This document shows, piece after piece, positions 22,501 through 36,879 of a stretch of 64,000 nt of DNA (positions within the stretch are counted from its first letter, which is position 1; each line of letters begins with the position of its first letter). The stretch spans positions 18,019,897 to 18,083,896 of the forward strand of contig CALNVZ010003433.1 in NCBI GenBank assembly GCA_940671915.1, written 5' to 3'. The translations under genes and the position numbers were made by a program. The stretch comes from Paracentrotus lividus. Its lineage: Eukaryota; Echinodermata; Echinoidea; Camarodonta; Echinidae. Below the pieces are notes generated by a model. That model saw nothing but the letters and a program-made list of their open reading frames with translations. It searched no databases and was not told the DNA's origin.

Positions 22501-25280
22501 ATGAACTTAATCTTTTATCTTTTATTTGATATTTCTTTATTTTCATACATCATAAGCGTAAAAATAACCAAAAACGATCTCTTGCAACATCTTCTATATA
22601 CATTGTAATGGTAACATACATAGGGGGTTATAATAAAAATAAAAAAATAGGCTAATAGTGACTAAAAGAATTTAATTGTAAACAAATTTTTATGAGGAGA
22701 GGAAGAACAAAATGTAAAGGGTGATGAAGAGGGAAAGAACGAAACTAAAAAATAACAGTAAAAATCGGGGGCGGGGGTAATCAATTGCGATTATGGTTGC
22801 GACGGAACCTAAGCTGGAAAGGTCTCTCCCCGCCACAAACAAAATGAGCAGATAAATACGAAATGAAAACAGAAAGAAGAGAAAAGCACAGAAGTAATAA
22901 TTATAACTATATTGCTGTACCACTTAAATATATAATATATCATATTGTATAAGCCTGTGAATGGGGATTATTAGAAAAGCTTGAGTTGAGATCGTAACCA
23001 TATGAATCTCTATAGTGATCCTACATTTAAAAAAAATCATAATTATCAAACTGATAATGAGAGTTATAACAATAAAATGATGATAATGATGAATCATTAT
23101 TATCATTATTATGAATATTATTGAAATCAATATCAGTAAGCACAAGAAGGATTTACAAAGAACATAAAGGTTGTAAAATAGAAATGAATACATAAGTAAA
23201 TAAGAAGATTTGTAAAAAAGAGAAAGGTATAGATTTAAAAAAAAAAAAAAAAGAGAGAGAAAAAAAATAAGAAAAACAAAAAGACAATGGGTAAAAAGGG
23301 AGTCTAGAGAGGGAAAAATCAGAAGGGAGGGAAGAAAGCATGAAAAGAAGAAGAAAAGGGAATCAGGAAAAATGATATAATATATAAGCTTGAATAATTC
23401 ATAGAAACGGAATATGTGACACAAATCTGAACTTTATCGTAACAACAAAAGCTCTAGCCCAGCCACATTCATAACAAGAAGTGCGTATTTTGCATACAAA
23501 AACAACCTAAATCCGCATGAAAAAAAATGAATAATTCATGAGCTTTCGTGCCCCCGGATCGGCGGCATGACTATAGGGCTACTACACGCATATCGCCGCC
23601 CTAGAAAGGTATGAATATTCAGTACCATCGCGGATACAAACGCACCGCTTATTGGCTGTTAGTGTTTATCGATGAAAATAGGCCACTCCCCGTTCTTAGC
23701 AACCACGCTCCATTGATCTTTATCAAAAACCCTTCGTCCACAGCGTGTGGGCCGGGGTATGGTCCCTTCGTCTCCAACCGGTTAAGAGCGTAAAACGCCT
23801 TCGTTTGGCAACCTAGAACATTATTTAAAGAATAATGTAAAATAAATAAATTATAAAAAAATATTTGTAATAGTCTATCAAAATGTGAATTTAGAGAGTT
23901 AAAATGATCTTTAATGTATTTCTTTTTTAACTGCAAATAGCGCCCCCATCTGATGACCTTGAGATATTTTAGTTTTACAAAGTTGTAGAGCTTGATTTGC
24001 TTTATCGTCATGCCAAATATGTAAGTGATCGGTCAAATAATAATCTAAAAATATACTTCTTGAGCACTGGGTTAAAATTGCGAGAACTGCGGTTCCTGTG
24101 AATTTTACGCGGTATATTCGATCAAATTTGATTGAATCCCTGTTTTGGAAATGTATTTCGCCTTTTGCTAACAATTCACGGGTGAATGAACACATAAAAC
24201 AAACAAAAATAGGCCATTTTTGAATAATAATCAGGTATTGCAGTAATTTTAGGCACTAAAAATCATCTCAATATCATTTTGAGGGTTATGTTAAGAACCT
24301 GTGGACATGTGTCAAAGATCCCACGGCACTCGTTTAAAAATTCATGCTTCAATAAACACGTGAGACTAGAAAACCTATTATGTCATGTATGGACTAAAAT
24401 TTGAACTATCACTTTGATTAAACAGCACGATTGTTTTGGGCGAGTACCTCAGAATTTATTTTCACGAAAATCTCGATGTTTCACGCCTCACTGGGCATAA
24501 GATATAAGAAAATCATGCAAAATAGAAGAAAATTTAGGCCATCAAAAAGGTCAAGTATTGACCATAGGGGTAAGGTTCACTTACCCAATCGGGTCGGTTA
24601 TGCATTTTTTGTCTCTTCTTTTTTTTTTTTTGGGTGCTGGGGGGGGGGGCACTATTCGCCCCCTGGATCCGCGCCTGCGTAAAGGATAAGTTGCTTTCAA
24701 AAACAAGAGCAATTTAACCAAGATTAATAGAATTTATGCCCACAGTAAAAACAAACTACTGAAAGTTATCAGATCAAAAATGCGAAGTTCATTTACTTAC
24801 CTTAAAACAGGTTGTTAACAAACAATGCCCAGCATACAGACGAAACACAGTACCCTCATGCTGAGAGCCTAACCAGGCCGCTAGAGAAGGGGGAAATACA
24901 ACCAGGATGGGGTGTGGAAAAGCCACATGGTTTTAATAAACCATCCGGTTTGTTTAATAAATTTGAGTATCGAAATCAATTGATACTCGAAGGTAAAGCA
25001 AGCAATAGCTTGCCAATTTTGAAGCAGATTAACCAGACTGCACCAAGTGTTTTATAATTATGTTGGCAAAATAAGCTAAACTCGAATAAATGTGATTTGA
25101 AATCATTCAATGTACTGCATCCCTTTAATAAGTTAAAGTATCTATCATGCGCATAGCCATTATTTTTCCGAATGCCTTGTATTCTTTCTGTTGTTTGGGA
25201 TTGAGGTTTTCAAATCGAATATTTATGCCACCCTAACGTTGAGATTTTTGTAGACCAGAAATACGCTTTCATGATAGCAA
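19600..25280. other. Long AT-rich intergenic stretch
   Basis: Holds a (TC)n run at 22430-22443, an A-rich, pyrimidine-poor block at 22690-23400 whose minus-strand open frames are low-complexity, and GGGGGGGCACTATTCGCCCC plus CTGGATCCGCGCCTG at 24640-24676, a hAT MITE end like the one at 59815. An ATTTGCAT octamer stands near a TATATA at 22170. No gene recognised. Confidence 0.45.
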
Positions 25281-25284
25281 GGTT

Positions 25285-25620
25285 TTAGCGATAAAAGGAG
25301 GCACACATACAGTGGAAAATCGGCTCTAATCAAAAAGTGGCAAGAAGGAGGCAGCCAAACTGGTATCACTGTAAAGTAGAGACTCAATAACCGGGCTCAG
25401 GGACTTAATTAGCGCAGAAGATAGGCAGACAACACTTGAACCATTCAGCGATAAAAAAGGCGGCTCTAACTCAAAAAGTTGCAGAAGCGTGGCAGCCCAA
25501 ATTTGTGATCACTGTTAAAATAGCGACAATAATAAAGAGAGCTCAGAAAGGATCCTTTTATAGCGCAGAAATAGCAGCAATAGATACCAATATCAGCGCG
25601 ATGAAAAAAAGGTATTGTCA
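25285..25620 (+). repeat. Tandem duplication of a 160-bp unit
   Basis: 25285-25430 and 25445-25590 share GCGATAAAA-GG, GGCTCTAA-TCAAAAAGT, GGCAGCC-AAA, ATCACTGT and TAGCGCAGAA. A third, weaker copy lies at 26130-26225. Confidence 0.7.
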
Positions 25621-26384
25621 ATAATTTTCCTATTTACCACTGTTTCTTCAAAAAATGACCTCCAGATTACAATTTACTTAAAATATCTTTTAATGAAGCA
25701 CAGGCGAGCGATTTCAAGAAGTAGAAAATAAAATCACAGAATCACGTTAAATATAAATTGTATTAATATTAAAAAATTTTAATTGCACATAATATACCTT
25801 TAATATTGAACAAAATTGGGATCACTATCTGAAAGAGCTACAATGACCCACCACTCAAAAATTATTTAAAGAAAAAATATTGGCACGACCTACATGACTC
25901 TAATAGTTGTATGAATCTATGCTTTGAAATCATTGAAAAAAAAAACACAGAAGCAAAATGAATTTTGATAACCAATAATTGCCTGTTATGCGCGCAGTTT
26001 TCGATTGTGCGTAGGCACCAACTAAATGCGCAGCGCGCGCAGGGTCGCTTACTCAAACCTGACCTTGGTCCAGTATCTTGGCAATTAAATTAGCAAAGCA
26101 CAAGGGGACAGAAAATGTGTCTAATTAACAAAAAAGCAAAGCAAAAAGCAGGCAGCCAAAATTTGACTATCTCTGTAACTATAAATATACAACAAAGCCA
26201 TTCGTTACTATTTTTCAGCGCGGCATTAATTCGATCAGGGCCAATAAATGAAACATAATAACCGCAATGAAAAAAAACTGTATAATCTTGCCATAGATTT
26301 ATTTAAGTTTTTCCAAAATTACTCTCTGAAAGAGGAGAATAATTTAACTTTTAATTTTTTATTGATAGCACCTGAAAACCTAAC

Positions 26385-26580
26385 CTCGTCCGTCAATGGA
26401 CGACTAGCTTTAAAGCTAGTCCGAGTTCAAAGAACAGAACATAAGTTGTTAAAAGGCTTAAGTCTGTCATGTTAAAGGTCCGTCGAAGACGGACTAGTAC
26501 ATACAAACTGAAGATCTACATCTCTCAACTTGACGGACAGAGCTTTAAAGCTCCGTCCGTCAAGCTTGATGCTAATCTGT
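26385..26580. repeat. Short-palindrome array, site 1
   Basis: GGACGACTAGCTTTAAAGCT is followed by AGTCCG, and ACGGACAGAGCTTTAAAGCT by CCGTCCGTC. The array is built of CTAGCTTTAAAGCTAG and GTCCGTC words in both orientations. Confidence 0.75.
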
Positions 26581-26585
26581 CGTGC

Positions 26586-28299
26586 GTACCGACATAGGCT
26601 CATAAAAAGCAGCCTGGCAGAACCCAGTAATTACCCCATTAAAATGGATCTGACTACTTTTAATACAAATAGTTTTGCAACTGTATTCGTTTCAATGTAA
26701 CATCTCCTATTTATTGCTGTTTCCTAGCATAAATCAAGTTTGATACATTCTGAACAAAGGTTGTTTTTGGCACTTGACAATCTGAAAGCTTACAGGACGA
26801 ATAACATCTATCCATCGACAAGTAGGGAGACCGGGGGAGCAATTGCTAACGACTTTTTTTTCCAAGATTTGACTTATCAACCTTTATATAGTAAACATAA
26901 TATATACTTGCATTAAAACCAAGGTAAAACGAAATTTGCGATTAATCTTAAAGGCTGACATACTGATAGTATTGGGTTAAGTGTAATAACTTTTTATTGT
27001 TGAAGCCATTATCATTCAAAACAACGAAGGTAGCGAGTGTTAATACAATTTGCCTAAACCAGGCGGCATATGATAAGCATGGTAGCAGATGTACAGGTCT
27101 TAGGGTCCAGATTGCGTACATCACACTGAACGTGCTCACAGAATGTAGGAGCACATTTTCTCTGCTTTTATCATCAAAGCTATGACACTTGACAGATTCC
27201 AAAGATTTAAACAGACATTACTACTATCCAATCATCAGCCTATAATTATTATAATAAACCCCCAAAAAATGCCATGCTTGAATAAGTTACATTATATTTT
27301 CGCACTCTGTATATACATGGCATTGGATTTATTGCCAGAGATTTACGTGCTGCATGGTACGGGCGCTGACCAATTGTCCCGGGCTAGGTACGGGGGCATA
27401 AAAGTATTTCCTAAACGGCGAGCATATGTTACTAAATTGCCCCTGGGGGCGACCATGTTTTGGAGAGATTTTTTTGATGTGTATCTTTAGCCTAGGGTAT
27501 TCATCGTTGAAGGGCCGTTAGCAAAAATATAGGCCTAAGACATAGTTTTTCTAAATATATAAAATGACAGCCGTTAGCTCATCACACAATATTTTGTCCA
27601 GAAGAAAAACAAATGGGTAATGTTTGAAATATTACTTTCCTACCTCAAAAAACATTTCTGCTTAGAAAGTTCCAGAACGGTTAAATCTGCTGCGATTAAC
27701 TACTCAAAACAGCATGAGGAGCGATGAAATGCGCATGCATCTAGTACATAATTTTTAAGTATTGTTCAGCGTGTTTTTTGGCTAGGGGATGGAAGAGAGC
27801 CCCTGTTACAATTGCCCCATGTGTTAGCAATTGTCCCGCGGTCATCCCCTATGCGCAATTCAAGGAGTCAACCGTGTAGATCCAAATATTGTTTCTCCAC
27901 TCTTCATTACAGGCTAATTTTAATAGCCTTTGTTATTTATAGGAACTTCCAAGACCCGGGTATTTTGCTACAGATTGCTGTTGATATGCCCGCTTATTAG
28001 CAAGAAGAAGGTGATAGAAGTTGGATACAAGCTCAACATTTCTACAAACAAAGGTGTTTCTTTGCGCTTGACATTATTCTGAGAGCAATACAATAGCGAA
28101 ATAACATCAATCCGTGAAAACAAAGTTGCCATTACACTGAGTAGTAAGATATAGGAAACCTACCTTTGTTCCTTTCTTTAATTACAGGCTTAATTGGAGC
28201 AGTACTTCTCATTATGGAGTGAGAACCATGAAACCGCTCACGGTAACTGTACTCATTATATGCCCCCACTAGACGCGTGAATGCTCACTGGTGCGTTGA
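26586..28299. other. Intergenic sequence
   Basis: Several short open frames (26948-27490) on both strands, none with recognisable domains or splice support. Confidence 0.4.
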
Positions 28300-28910
28300 G
28301 ACCTAAGCAGCAGTGCATATCAGCAGTGAAAGGTGATTTTGAAATTGATTGAATAACAGCGCATTGCGAAAAGGACATCACATATTAGTTTGCCATGATC
28401 TTATGTGTGAGTTTCCTTTAATGAGCAGAACTGTACATAAACGACACGAATGTCACTGATATACCCCCGGTAGAAGCTCTAAGGGATTTTGATAATAAGG
28501 CGGGATCTCCTTCCTGGCTGACTGGACTGTGTGAGTACTCTTTTGAATTTCCTTTGTTTTCAGTTCACAGATAGCGTTATTTTTTTCACATAGATCTAAG
28601 CTAGTAATCACCAACGCGAAAAAAAATTATGTCTTGCCAAATCAATTTATAAATTGTGCTGCTAATATATACTACAGATAGAACAATCACATTAAAAATT
28701 ATGAAAAATTGAAAATATTTAATCTCAATAAATAAAAAAGAGCGCCTCTTTCTCCTGTATAGATTACATGTAATCTATCGATCTAGAGAAAGAAAAAATA
28801 TTAGCATAGAGGACGGACTTTGGGATTCTAAGTGGCATCTCAACGGACAAGTGTAATACGCCGAAATGCAAAAAGCAGTTAGGCCCTACAACAAAAAAGA
28901 TCATGAGCAG
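28300..28910 (+). repeat. 0.4-kb dispersed repeat, copy Z
   Basis: Same family as X and Y, 12 kb away and in the same orientation. The similarity continues on both sides of a shortened 17053-type element to about 29200 (matching 17360-17600), so a longer block was copied. Confidence 0.8.
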
Positions 28911-29214
28911 CCATGGCGGCGACCCTGGGCCCCGTGCCCTCCATTATTTGATGATATGCCCATAATGTTAAACTAATCCGTGCCTCCTGTATTAATTCTA
29001 GCTTCTGATATTATATCATCATTAATTAAGACTTCCATTATATTATTTATTTTGGCGTCAAATTTGTTGGACAAATTGCATGTTTTTAATCTATCTTTAT
29101 AATATGCTTCCAATATTTCGATTGACGCTCTCTGACAAGCTGGTGAAGTCCATATTAACCTCGTCTCGTCATGCTATCTGTCAGACAGCAGCAAGCAAAT
29201 ATCGCGTGCAGGAG

Positions 29215-29640
29215 AAAAGCTCGAACGGACTAGCTTTACACCAAGAAACCGAACCTAGCTGTGTAAAAGGCATAGTCCTGCTCAAAGAGCTCGTCCATCT
29301 GGGGCATTCAACTACGACTAGCTTATTATATGCTAGTCCGTTCAAACTAGTTGGTCACGACGGACGAGCTTTAAAATTAGTCTGTCTGACCGACGAGCAT
29401 ATTAAAAACTAGTCCGTCTTGGAACGGACTAACTTGAAAACGGACCTTAGCTTCAAGCTGCAGTCCGTAGAGACGGACGATTTTTAATAAAGGGCTAGTC
29501 CGTAATAACCGGGTGTGTGAAGGAAAGCTCGCCGTCGGAGACGGCGACTAGTTTTAAAGCTATATGGTCAGTCTGGGCATCTACAACTACGGACTAGCTT
29601 TTAAAAAGCTAGTCGGGTCTAACCCGTTTAGAGGTTTTCA
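29215..29640. repeat. Short-palindrome array, site 2
   Basis: At least eight copies of GGACTAGCTT or AAGCTAGTCC, with TTTAAA between halves in several, plus GGTCACGACGGACGAGC. The same words occur once at 17565-17600. Confidence 0.75.
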
Positions 29641-32600
29641 GTGAAGTAAAAATATATGTCTATAACATATGCAAATTAAATTTTTAAGCTGGATTGAACA
29701 TTTTCTGGCGGGAGGGTCACAAAACACTTTAAAAAACTAAAAAAGCTTTATATTTACACTGCTGGAGATTTACCCAAAATAGACCAGTACCAGCACTTTT
29801 CGAGAGAAAATAAGCAACTAAAAGCATTTTCAGATAACATAATTGCATGGGAGTGTTCAAGAGGTGCGTTTTTTATTTTGCTCATAGAAAATTGTTTTGA
29901 TACCAAATCCTAGTTTTGGCGCACTTTTACTAACTGCAGGGCCCACTGTGCGGGAGAATCGAGAACATGTAACAATAATCTGGGTTGGCCAGTAAAATGA
30001 TACCATCGGTACGCGTGGGATGCTAAAAAATCGTCCCCTAATAATTTTTCGTCTTTTTTCCGGATAATTTCGATTTTCTCATCATTGTATTAATACTTGT
30101 AGATATTTCTTTGAAATTATAGTAATTTGTAAATATGTAGTCTGTTATAGCGAACCTCGGACTCAAAAAGCCTCGTGCTTTTTAGGACCATTTCTTCGCT
30201 TCACTTTCACATGGGTTTAACATTTATTATTTGTAAAAGTTAACATTGAATTGTATTTTGGATTAAAAAGGAAAAAAAATGCTACCTGAAACGAAACGAA
30301 TGAAAATAAAAATTTTCGCTGAACCACAATAAGAAGCCCAATTGGCTTTCATTGGTTTGAGTTCAACTATCAATCGATTCTTCTTCTATGTAGACGCAGG
30401 AGAACGGAAAAATGATGGATTTTAATAATGCATAAAAAAGAAGGAATCAGGCTTAATGAAACATGATATGAATCAATGGTGTCTGACGTTCCTGTTTTGG
30501 CGTAAGTTATTTCTCAATGACTATCAGAACAAGGCTGCCAAAAAAATTGATAAAGGCGACGCAGAGACCAACGGCAAGGACCCAAATTCCCGCCAAATGG
30601 CTATTGGGCCTGTATCAGAACGAGCTAGCTGTGCTGGTTCTATGGGGAATAATTTGGACAGGAAACCTGTCAACAGAAGCGAAAATCATCCTCAGAAGAA
30701 ATGAATGGTACTTTTTGCTAAACTGCATTTAACTTCGGATGAAGAAGTACAGAACTTATTCAATTTCAATTCAATTTGATAATTTCTTGAGTTAACAGAA
30801 GTGCATAAGATGAGTGGAGAGAGGATGAAAAGAGGCAAAAAAAAAAAGAAAAAAAAGAAGAAATTAAGAGGTAATAAGAAGAAAGTTGACAGATGAGAGG
30901 TGGCAGGATAAGAAAAGATGGTGAAAGACGGCGTAACGCAGAGGGAGTGAAAGGGGTAAGCGATGGTTAGGTTATATGAGGAAGCGGGGAAGGGTGAGAA
31001 TGGAAATGTTGTGAAGATAAGGCATTAAAAAGCTTCAATTTAAAACTTTAAAGTCCAAACTTTCATAGATTACATGCCAAGGGCCTCGGGAACCGATTTC
31101 CTCATGTTCACGTTAGACACGTTTCTAAAACTCCCTGTCGCCTATGATTACGAGTGAACACGACATTGTGAAGCCCAATAAGACACCTAAGGAAATTTCT
31201 ATTTGTCGATAGTCAAGCTTTGCTGAGCGCTAGTAAGTTGGAAGTTTGGAACTTAGGAGAAAAGTATCGTAACCAAGAAAAATAATTTTTGTTGGGATTG
31301 AAAATATTGCATAGGCCATTGATTTTTGGATTGCAGCAACCCCTCCTCTTTGTTAAAACGCCCTGCTTACGACCTGGTGTAAATAATTAGCGCACTTGAA
31401 TCACCCTTGATACTCCTTATGTATCGCAATATCATGTACCGTCCTTTGACAAACGCCCCGTGCATATTCTTTTGTAATAATTAATGGCCCTGTGATAACC
31501 TTTGTGTCGCGGAGTCAACGAATCCATGGCTGAACAACAATTCTCCAGCAGGTAAACGATGATCAGTTCGTCAATGGCATTTCAAACTGTCCGGTATCTA
31601 TTGAGAGAGTTTGTGGAAGCTTCATGCCAAGAGGGTTTTTCTTTTTTGAAAAACATTCAAGAGTTGACGAAGATGAAGGCAAATTGTTTGTGCTAGTGTT
31701 TTCTTCTGACGAGCGTGTGTGGCGGTGTCCTTTTCTCCACATCTGCCTGGCCTATTGTACGTTAATAGGTAGCGTGCTTTCAAGAACAATATTATTGCGA
31801 AGTAATGTTTCAATCAGAGGTGCGTTTGTTTATGCGTTTGTTTAGTATAACTACCGTTTCGATTAAAAAAAAAACAAGAAAGAAAAACAAAAACATTTCA
31901 TTTTTTCGTTGATATATTATGTCAAATGATAGCTAATGAGCGCCAGAATATAATGACTGTTTACAAGATAATACTATTTTCACAATTGTGGGTGTTTCGT
32001 CCCAACATTTAAAGAAAAGGGCCCCGAGAGAAGCAGAAAGGGGGAAAATTACTCTCTTTAGAATTAAGTCAATGATGGTTGAGAGTAATATTTGGCTCTG
32101 GTAGACACCTAAGGAATGTGTGTGAATGTTTTATTGTGGTGCGCGCGCGACGTGTGTGTATTAAGGTTTGAGAGAGAAGAGAAGATGAGAGACGCAGACG
32201 ACTGCAGAAGAGACGAGTAGATGTGCTGTTGTCCGCTGGATGTGTGGTGCCATGAGATAGTGGTGGAGGGGAGGGGGGGTTCCCGAGATACATATTCGAA
32301 ACGTGGGTAGAGAAACTTGGAATGGGGATTAATTGGGCATTAACAAAAGCGAAAAATATACATTGTATTCTGGGAAGAACGTTGTTAATATTGTATTTCT
32401 GTCTTTAGTTTGAAAAGGTCTTTATGCATATCTTTGTGGCCATATAATCCTAACACAAACACACCAGACAAAAAAAAAGTTCCACTAACTTAATTCGTAT
32501 CAATCAAATAATGTTTTAAAAAAAACCAGAGAATTTGGAAAAAAAATTAATCAAAATTAATCTTCGCAGTGAGTCAAAAAAACAAACTTTACACCAACAG

Positions 32601-35600
32601 GAAAAATGTCTATAAAATAGAAAAAAGTGCCAATTTAGTAACCCAAATTATCTTACAATTCTTGAAAAGAGTTAGGTAACTACCTCTCGGGAGAATCTTC
32701 TGGTACGCAGCATTTTGTGATAGATGGTAGTATGTCTTTACCGTGGCGGTTAACATCGCTGGCAATTGTTTTTACATAATTGAAGCATCGCAAATTGTCA
32801 AATTGTGCGCACCAGACACCACAAGGTGGGGGACAGAAATTGAAAAACAAAAAAAGCTGACACACCAAAAAGAGCCACACCCTCGCATGCAATTGGGAAT
32901 AGAGGAATGTCATAGGGAGCTCATGGGTTTAGGGACAGAAAATGCACTTGCTAAACCTAAAGGATTAAAGTTGGCGAAAGAGAGGCTTTTCGGGCTCTAA
33001 ATTGACGACGGGTCACCGTGTGCACTAGACGACATTTTGACATGAAAATGAGATAATCTGTAGATAGGGGGTCAGGCAATGACGAGATAGAGACACTCGC
33101 AAAAGGAAACAAAATGATATCTTTCAAAAGTAATTAGAGGCAACTTTTTAGGTCTGTCAGTGAGAAATTTTACCCTTTTGATGTGTACTCATTCGTGTAC
33201 ATTTACTTGACGAGTCAATTTCTAATTTTTTCATACACGAAGATGAATTTTATAAAGTACACAAATAACACCTATAGACGAACTTCATATCGCAACTCAA
33301 CGACAAGCTCAACCAAATCAAATTCATTCGTGCCCCACATTAACAATGACTAATTCAGAATACGATGAAACGAGTATTATAGATATGTTGAAGCTACTCG
33401 ATACAATGAATTTGCAATTCCAGACAGAATATATAGATAAATACGCTGATTAAAAACGATCGGCGAAAGTGCTTGAAAAATAAAGCAAAATTGATCGAAG
33501 ATAGTTTAAACTGACCGGGGAAATACCATATAATTAAAAAAAAAAAAACAGAACCAAACCAAAAAACGAATCAGAAATACAGCAAATGAAAATTTAAAAT
33601 GAAAGAGATGTGTATATCTATTAAGACTAAAATACAACACTTTCGTGAAAGGAAAAGATAGCATATTTATTTTTTTTTTCAGAATTCTAGATGCAGGAGA
33701 AACGGAACACTCACCGAGGACTGAAATGAATAACTTATATAAACATATACCTACATGCTTCGCGAACTTCTCTATTCTCTGCACCATGAAGACGCACAAT
33801 ATCCCGTACTCCAAGAGTCAAGGAAACGTCAATGTAGAGTAATTCATCCTAATTCTCATTCTTGAAAGCACAGACTCCATATGCTGCTCCATGAGAATTA
33901 ATTAATAAATCACGACTAAAAGCAATATAATTTATGCCCACTCTGATAACATTTACTTTCATCAATTTGAATCAATGGAGAGATCCATACGGGTAACACA
34001 CGAGCGCATGAACAAGAGCTATCACACCATGCAACAATTCTTTACTGGAATAACTAGTATTAAATGAACGCTAGCTAACATAAATAAACAATCGATAACG
34101 TATAGGTACCAAATAAGCTAGCTAATGTTGGCATAAAGATATACAAAAATAGACCCTAAAATAGGTGATGAATTACACTACTCACAATTCAAAAAGCGAT
34201 ACATGTAAATCCGATACACTATACTTACAATTCACCACAAACAGAGGATGATAGGTATTAACTCACAGACATGACAAGAAGGAATAAGAAGAGGCGCGCT
34301 GTGGCCACACCTATATCACCACCAACTACCACGTAGAAAGCATACTACTATGCACACGTAGCCATAGGGAAATAATACGATTTTTTTTTTTATTTACTTC
34401 TTTTATTAAATTCTATACCCCAAAGGCGCCGGCGGGGGGGTACCCAAACTAATGTTCACGGTGGACAAAAAGCACCCATTCAGGCCAACACTTTTCTATA
34501 CATACATAAGTGCCTCAAATCAAAACAACTCTTTAGGGACACCCCCCCGCCCTCGCTCAGGAAGGCAACCCGGCAAAAAACACACAAAACACAGCACACC
34601 GCTCGGCTCGGAGGACGGAACACTGTCCGCCCAGTCGTACTCGCCCGTCGTTTTATTACTACGTAGACTCAAAAGCAACTACAAACACCTTTTGAAACAA
34701 CGCGCCCCCATCCAAAATTAAAAAATATATTCCAGTCTTCTGGAAAGATTTAAGATGCTATCCCCAATGAAATATAAAAGCTACAGATTCTCAACTATCA
34801 TTATGACCACAAAAAATTTCTTGAAAATAACGCATTCTTGCCAGTGAGCAATCGCCACTTTTCTGAGAAAAGAGATCACCAAAAAAAAATAAGCCTGACA
34901 GGCAGGAATTGCTGTACATTACCACTGGGTATGGCATGAACCAAAGAAGGACTTAAACAAAGACAAATAAATTAGGAAATGAAAATCAGCAATAACAGAG
35001 CAAACAAGATATTATCAAAAGTCAGGCCAAACAATAAAAACAACAAAATCAATAATTATTGGCAAACCCAAAATGTGTTTTCACCGTTCTTGTTTTCATA
35101 TCACTGTTTGGCTCTGACTTCAGCTTATAAACGCTAGCTGTCCAGTAGATGGTCCCATAGCATGTACAAGACCCGAAAAGTTTTTTAAATTAACGCAGGC
35201 TGCTTGACACAATGGTTGCCAGCTGGCAAACCTTGGGTAACTTTTTTATTTCGCATTATATAAATAATAACCTATTAACACATTGTATAAGTAAATATTA
35301 TGTGGTTAATCGTAATCCAAGAACACAAGAAATTATGGATCTAAAGAAACTTTTAGCGGTATTTTTACGACCAGGCAATTCATTTATGATACTATTTTGA
35401 TTATCAAGAAAGTGCTTTATGTCATTAAATGGCCTTATAACATCATGGCTAACCTATGCATATTGTCCTATGGCCATCTAAATTTATTACCTTATTTTTT
35501 TTCTAAATCGTTAGAAATCCTGACTTGTGACTGTACATACAAACATCTAGCAAATATACCCTTTTCCATGAGGAAATATTCCCGATATAAAACTATGAGG

Positions 35601-35689
35601 ATACCTGTCTCCTTAGTAAGATATTGATCCACATAGATTATATACCTTAGAACTAATAAGAACAGTTTACAACCAACTGAATAGCAGAT
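29641..35689. other. Long intergenic stretch
   Basis: AT-rich with A- and T-runs, a purine-rich patch at 30830-30960, a (TG)/(GCGC) patch at 32130-32165 and a slightly GC-richer patch at 34410-34700. Open frames at 30456-30732 and 34452-34721 lack known motifs. No gene called. Confidence 0.45.
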
Positions 35690-36290
35690 CAGGACAAATA
35701 ACTCCAAACCCACAAATTAACCCCCGGACAAATACTACCGCCACGAGAACCCACAAATATACCACCCCGGACAAAATAAACACCCCCGGGACAATACCCC
35801 GAGACAATTTACCCCCCGAGGAAAAACATACCCCCGAATAATTACCCCCCGGAAATAACACACCCCTATGCACAGAATATACAACCCCCAGCCGACAATT
35901 AACCGCGGACAATTAACCCCCCTAAATGACAATTACCCCCCCGCGACAAATTACCCCACCGGACAATTACCCCCTGGACAAATCTAACACCCCACGCGAC
36001 AAATTAAGCTCACAACCCAGAACAACAAAGTTAGCCGGACGAATACCCCCCCAACCGAGCCACAATGAACACACAACGATAAGTGATCCAATTACCCCCA
36101 CCAGGACAATTACCCACCCGATGAGCGAACAATATACCCCACAAGATGGACAATTACGCCGCGCCGGAACAATACCACGACAAATACCCCCCGAGCGACC
36201 AATTACCCCAAGGACAATTTACCCCCCGGACAATACGCCCCGGAGAGTTACACCCCGATCAACTACCCCCTCACGACATACCTCCCTCAC
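35690..36290 (+). repeat. GGACAATTACCCCC minisatellite, left arm
   Basis: About 35 degenerate 14-15-bp units, with many length errors. The open frame at 35926-36393 (repeated ITPP and DNYP) comes from the period, not from a gene. Confidence 0.8.
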
Positions 36291-36879
36291 AGGCATTGAT
36301 GTTGGAATCAAAGCGGCGCCACTAATGATCGAGTCCTCGCCGGGGCAACGTGTCGCAGTGTATACACTAATTACTCTCCTCCTACTTAGATAAACACCTC
36401 TATCCCATAATGAAAATAACCTCTTTCTCCTCCACCATATATTTAACTACTATCCCTCTCTCGCTCTCTCTCACTTCTTCCTCTCTCCATTGCTAGTAAC
36501 GGACCCACAATCCATAAATAAATAATGAGAATTAATAATGACTAATTATTATTAACAAATTATTATTAAAGGAAAGAAATGAAAAAAGGAAAAAAATAGA
36601 AACACACAAGAAAGAAAAATAAAAAGAAAGTGCGCGCTCGCTTGTAGAGAGAGAGAGGAGAGAGAGAAGCAACAGTAGAGATAAAGGAGAATGGATAAAT
36701 ATAAAAAGAGAAATGCACACAGCAAAGAAGAACCCATTAAGATAAAGAGATCATATAATACAAACACTTAATTTCGAAAACTATCTGCCGACAACCAAAG
36801 ACACCAGCCCGAAAGAATTACAAGATCGCGCGCGCTCGCAATGATCCAAACATCAATGCGGTCTAGAGAGGAAGGGGAG

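Noticed and set aside
22690-23424. Phe/Leu-rich minus-strand frames resembling membrane proteins
   Set aside because: Low-complexity A/G-rich plus strand; no conserved motif or splice support.
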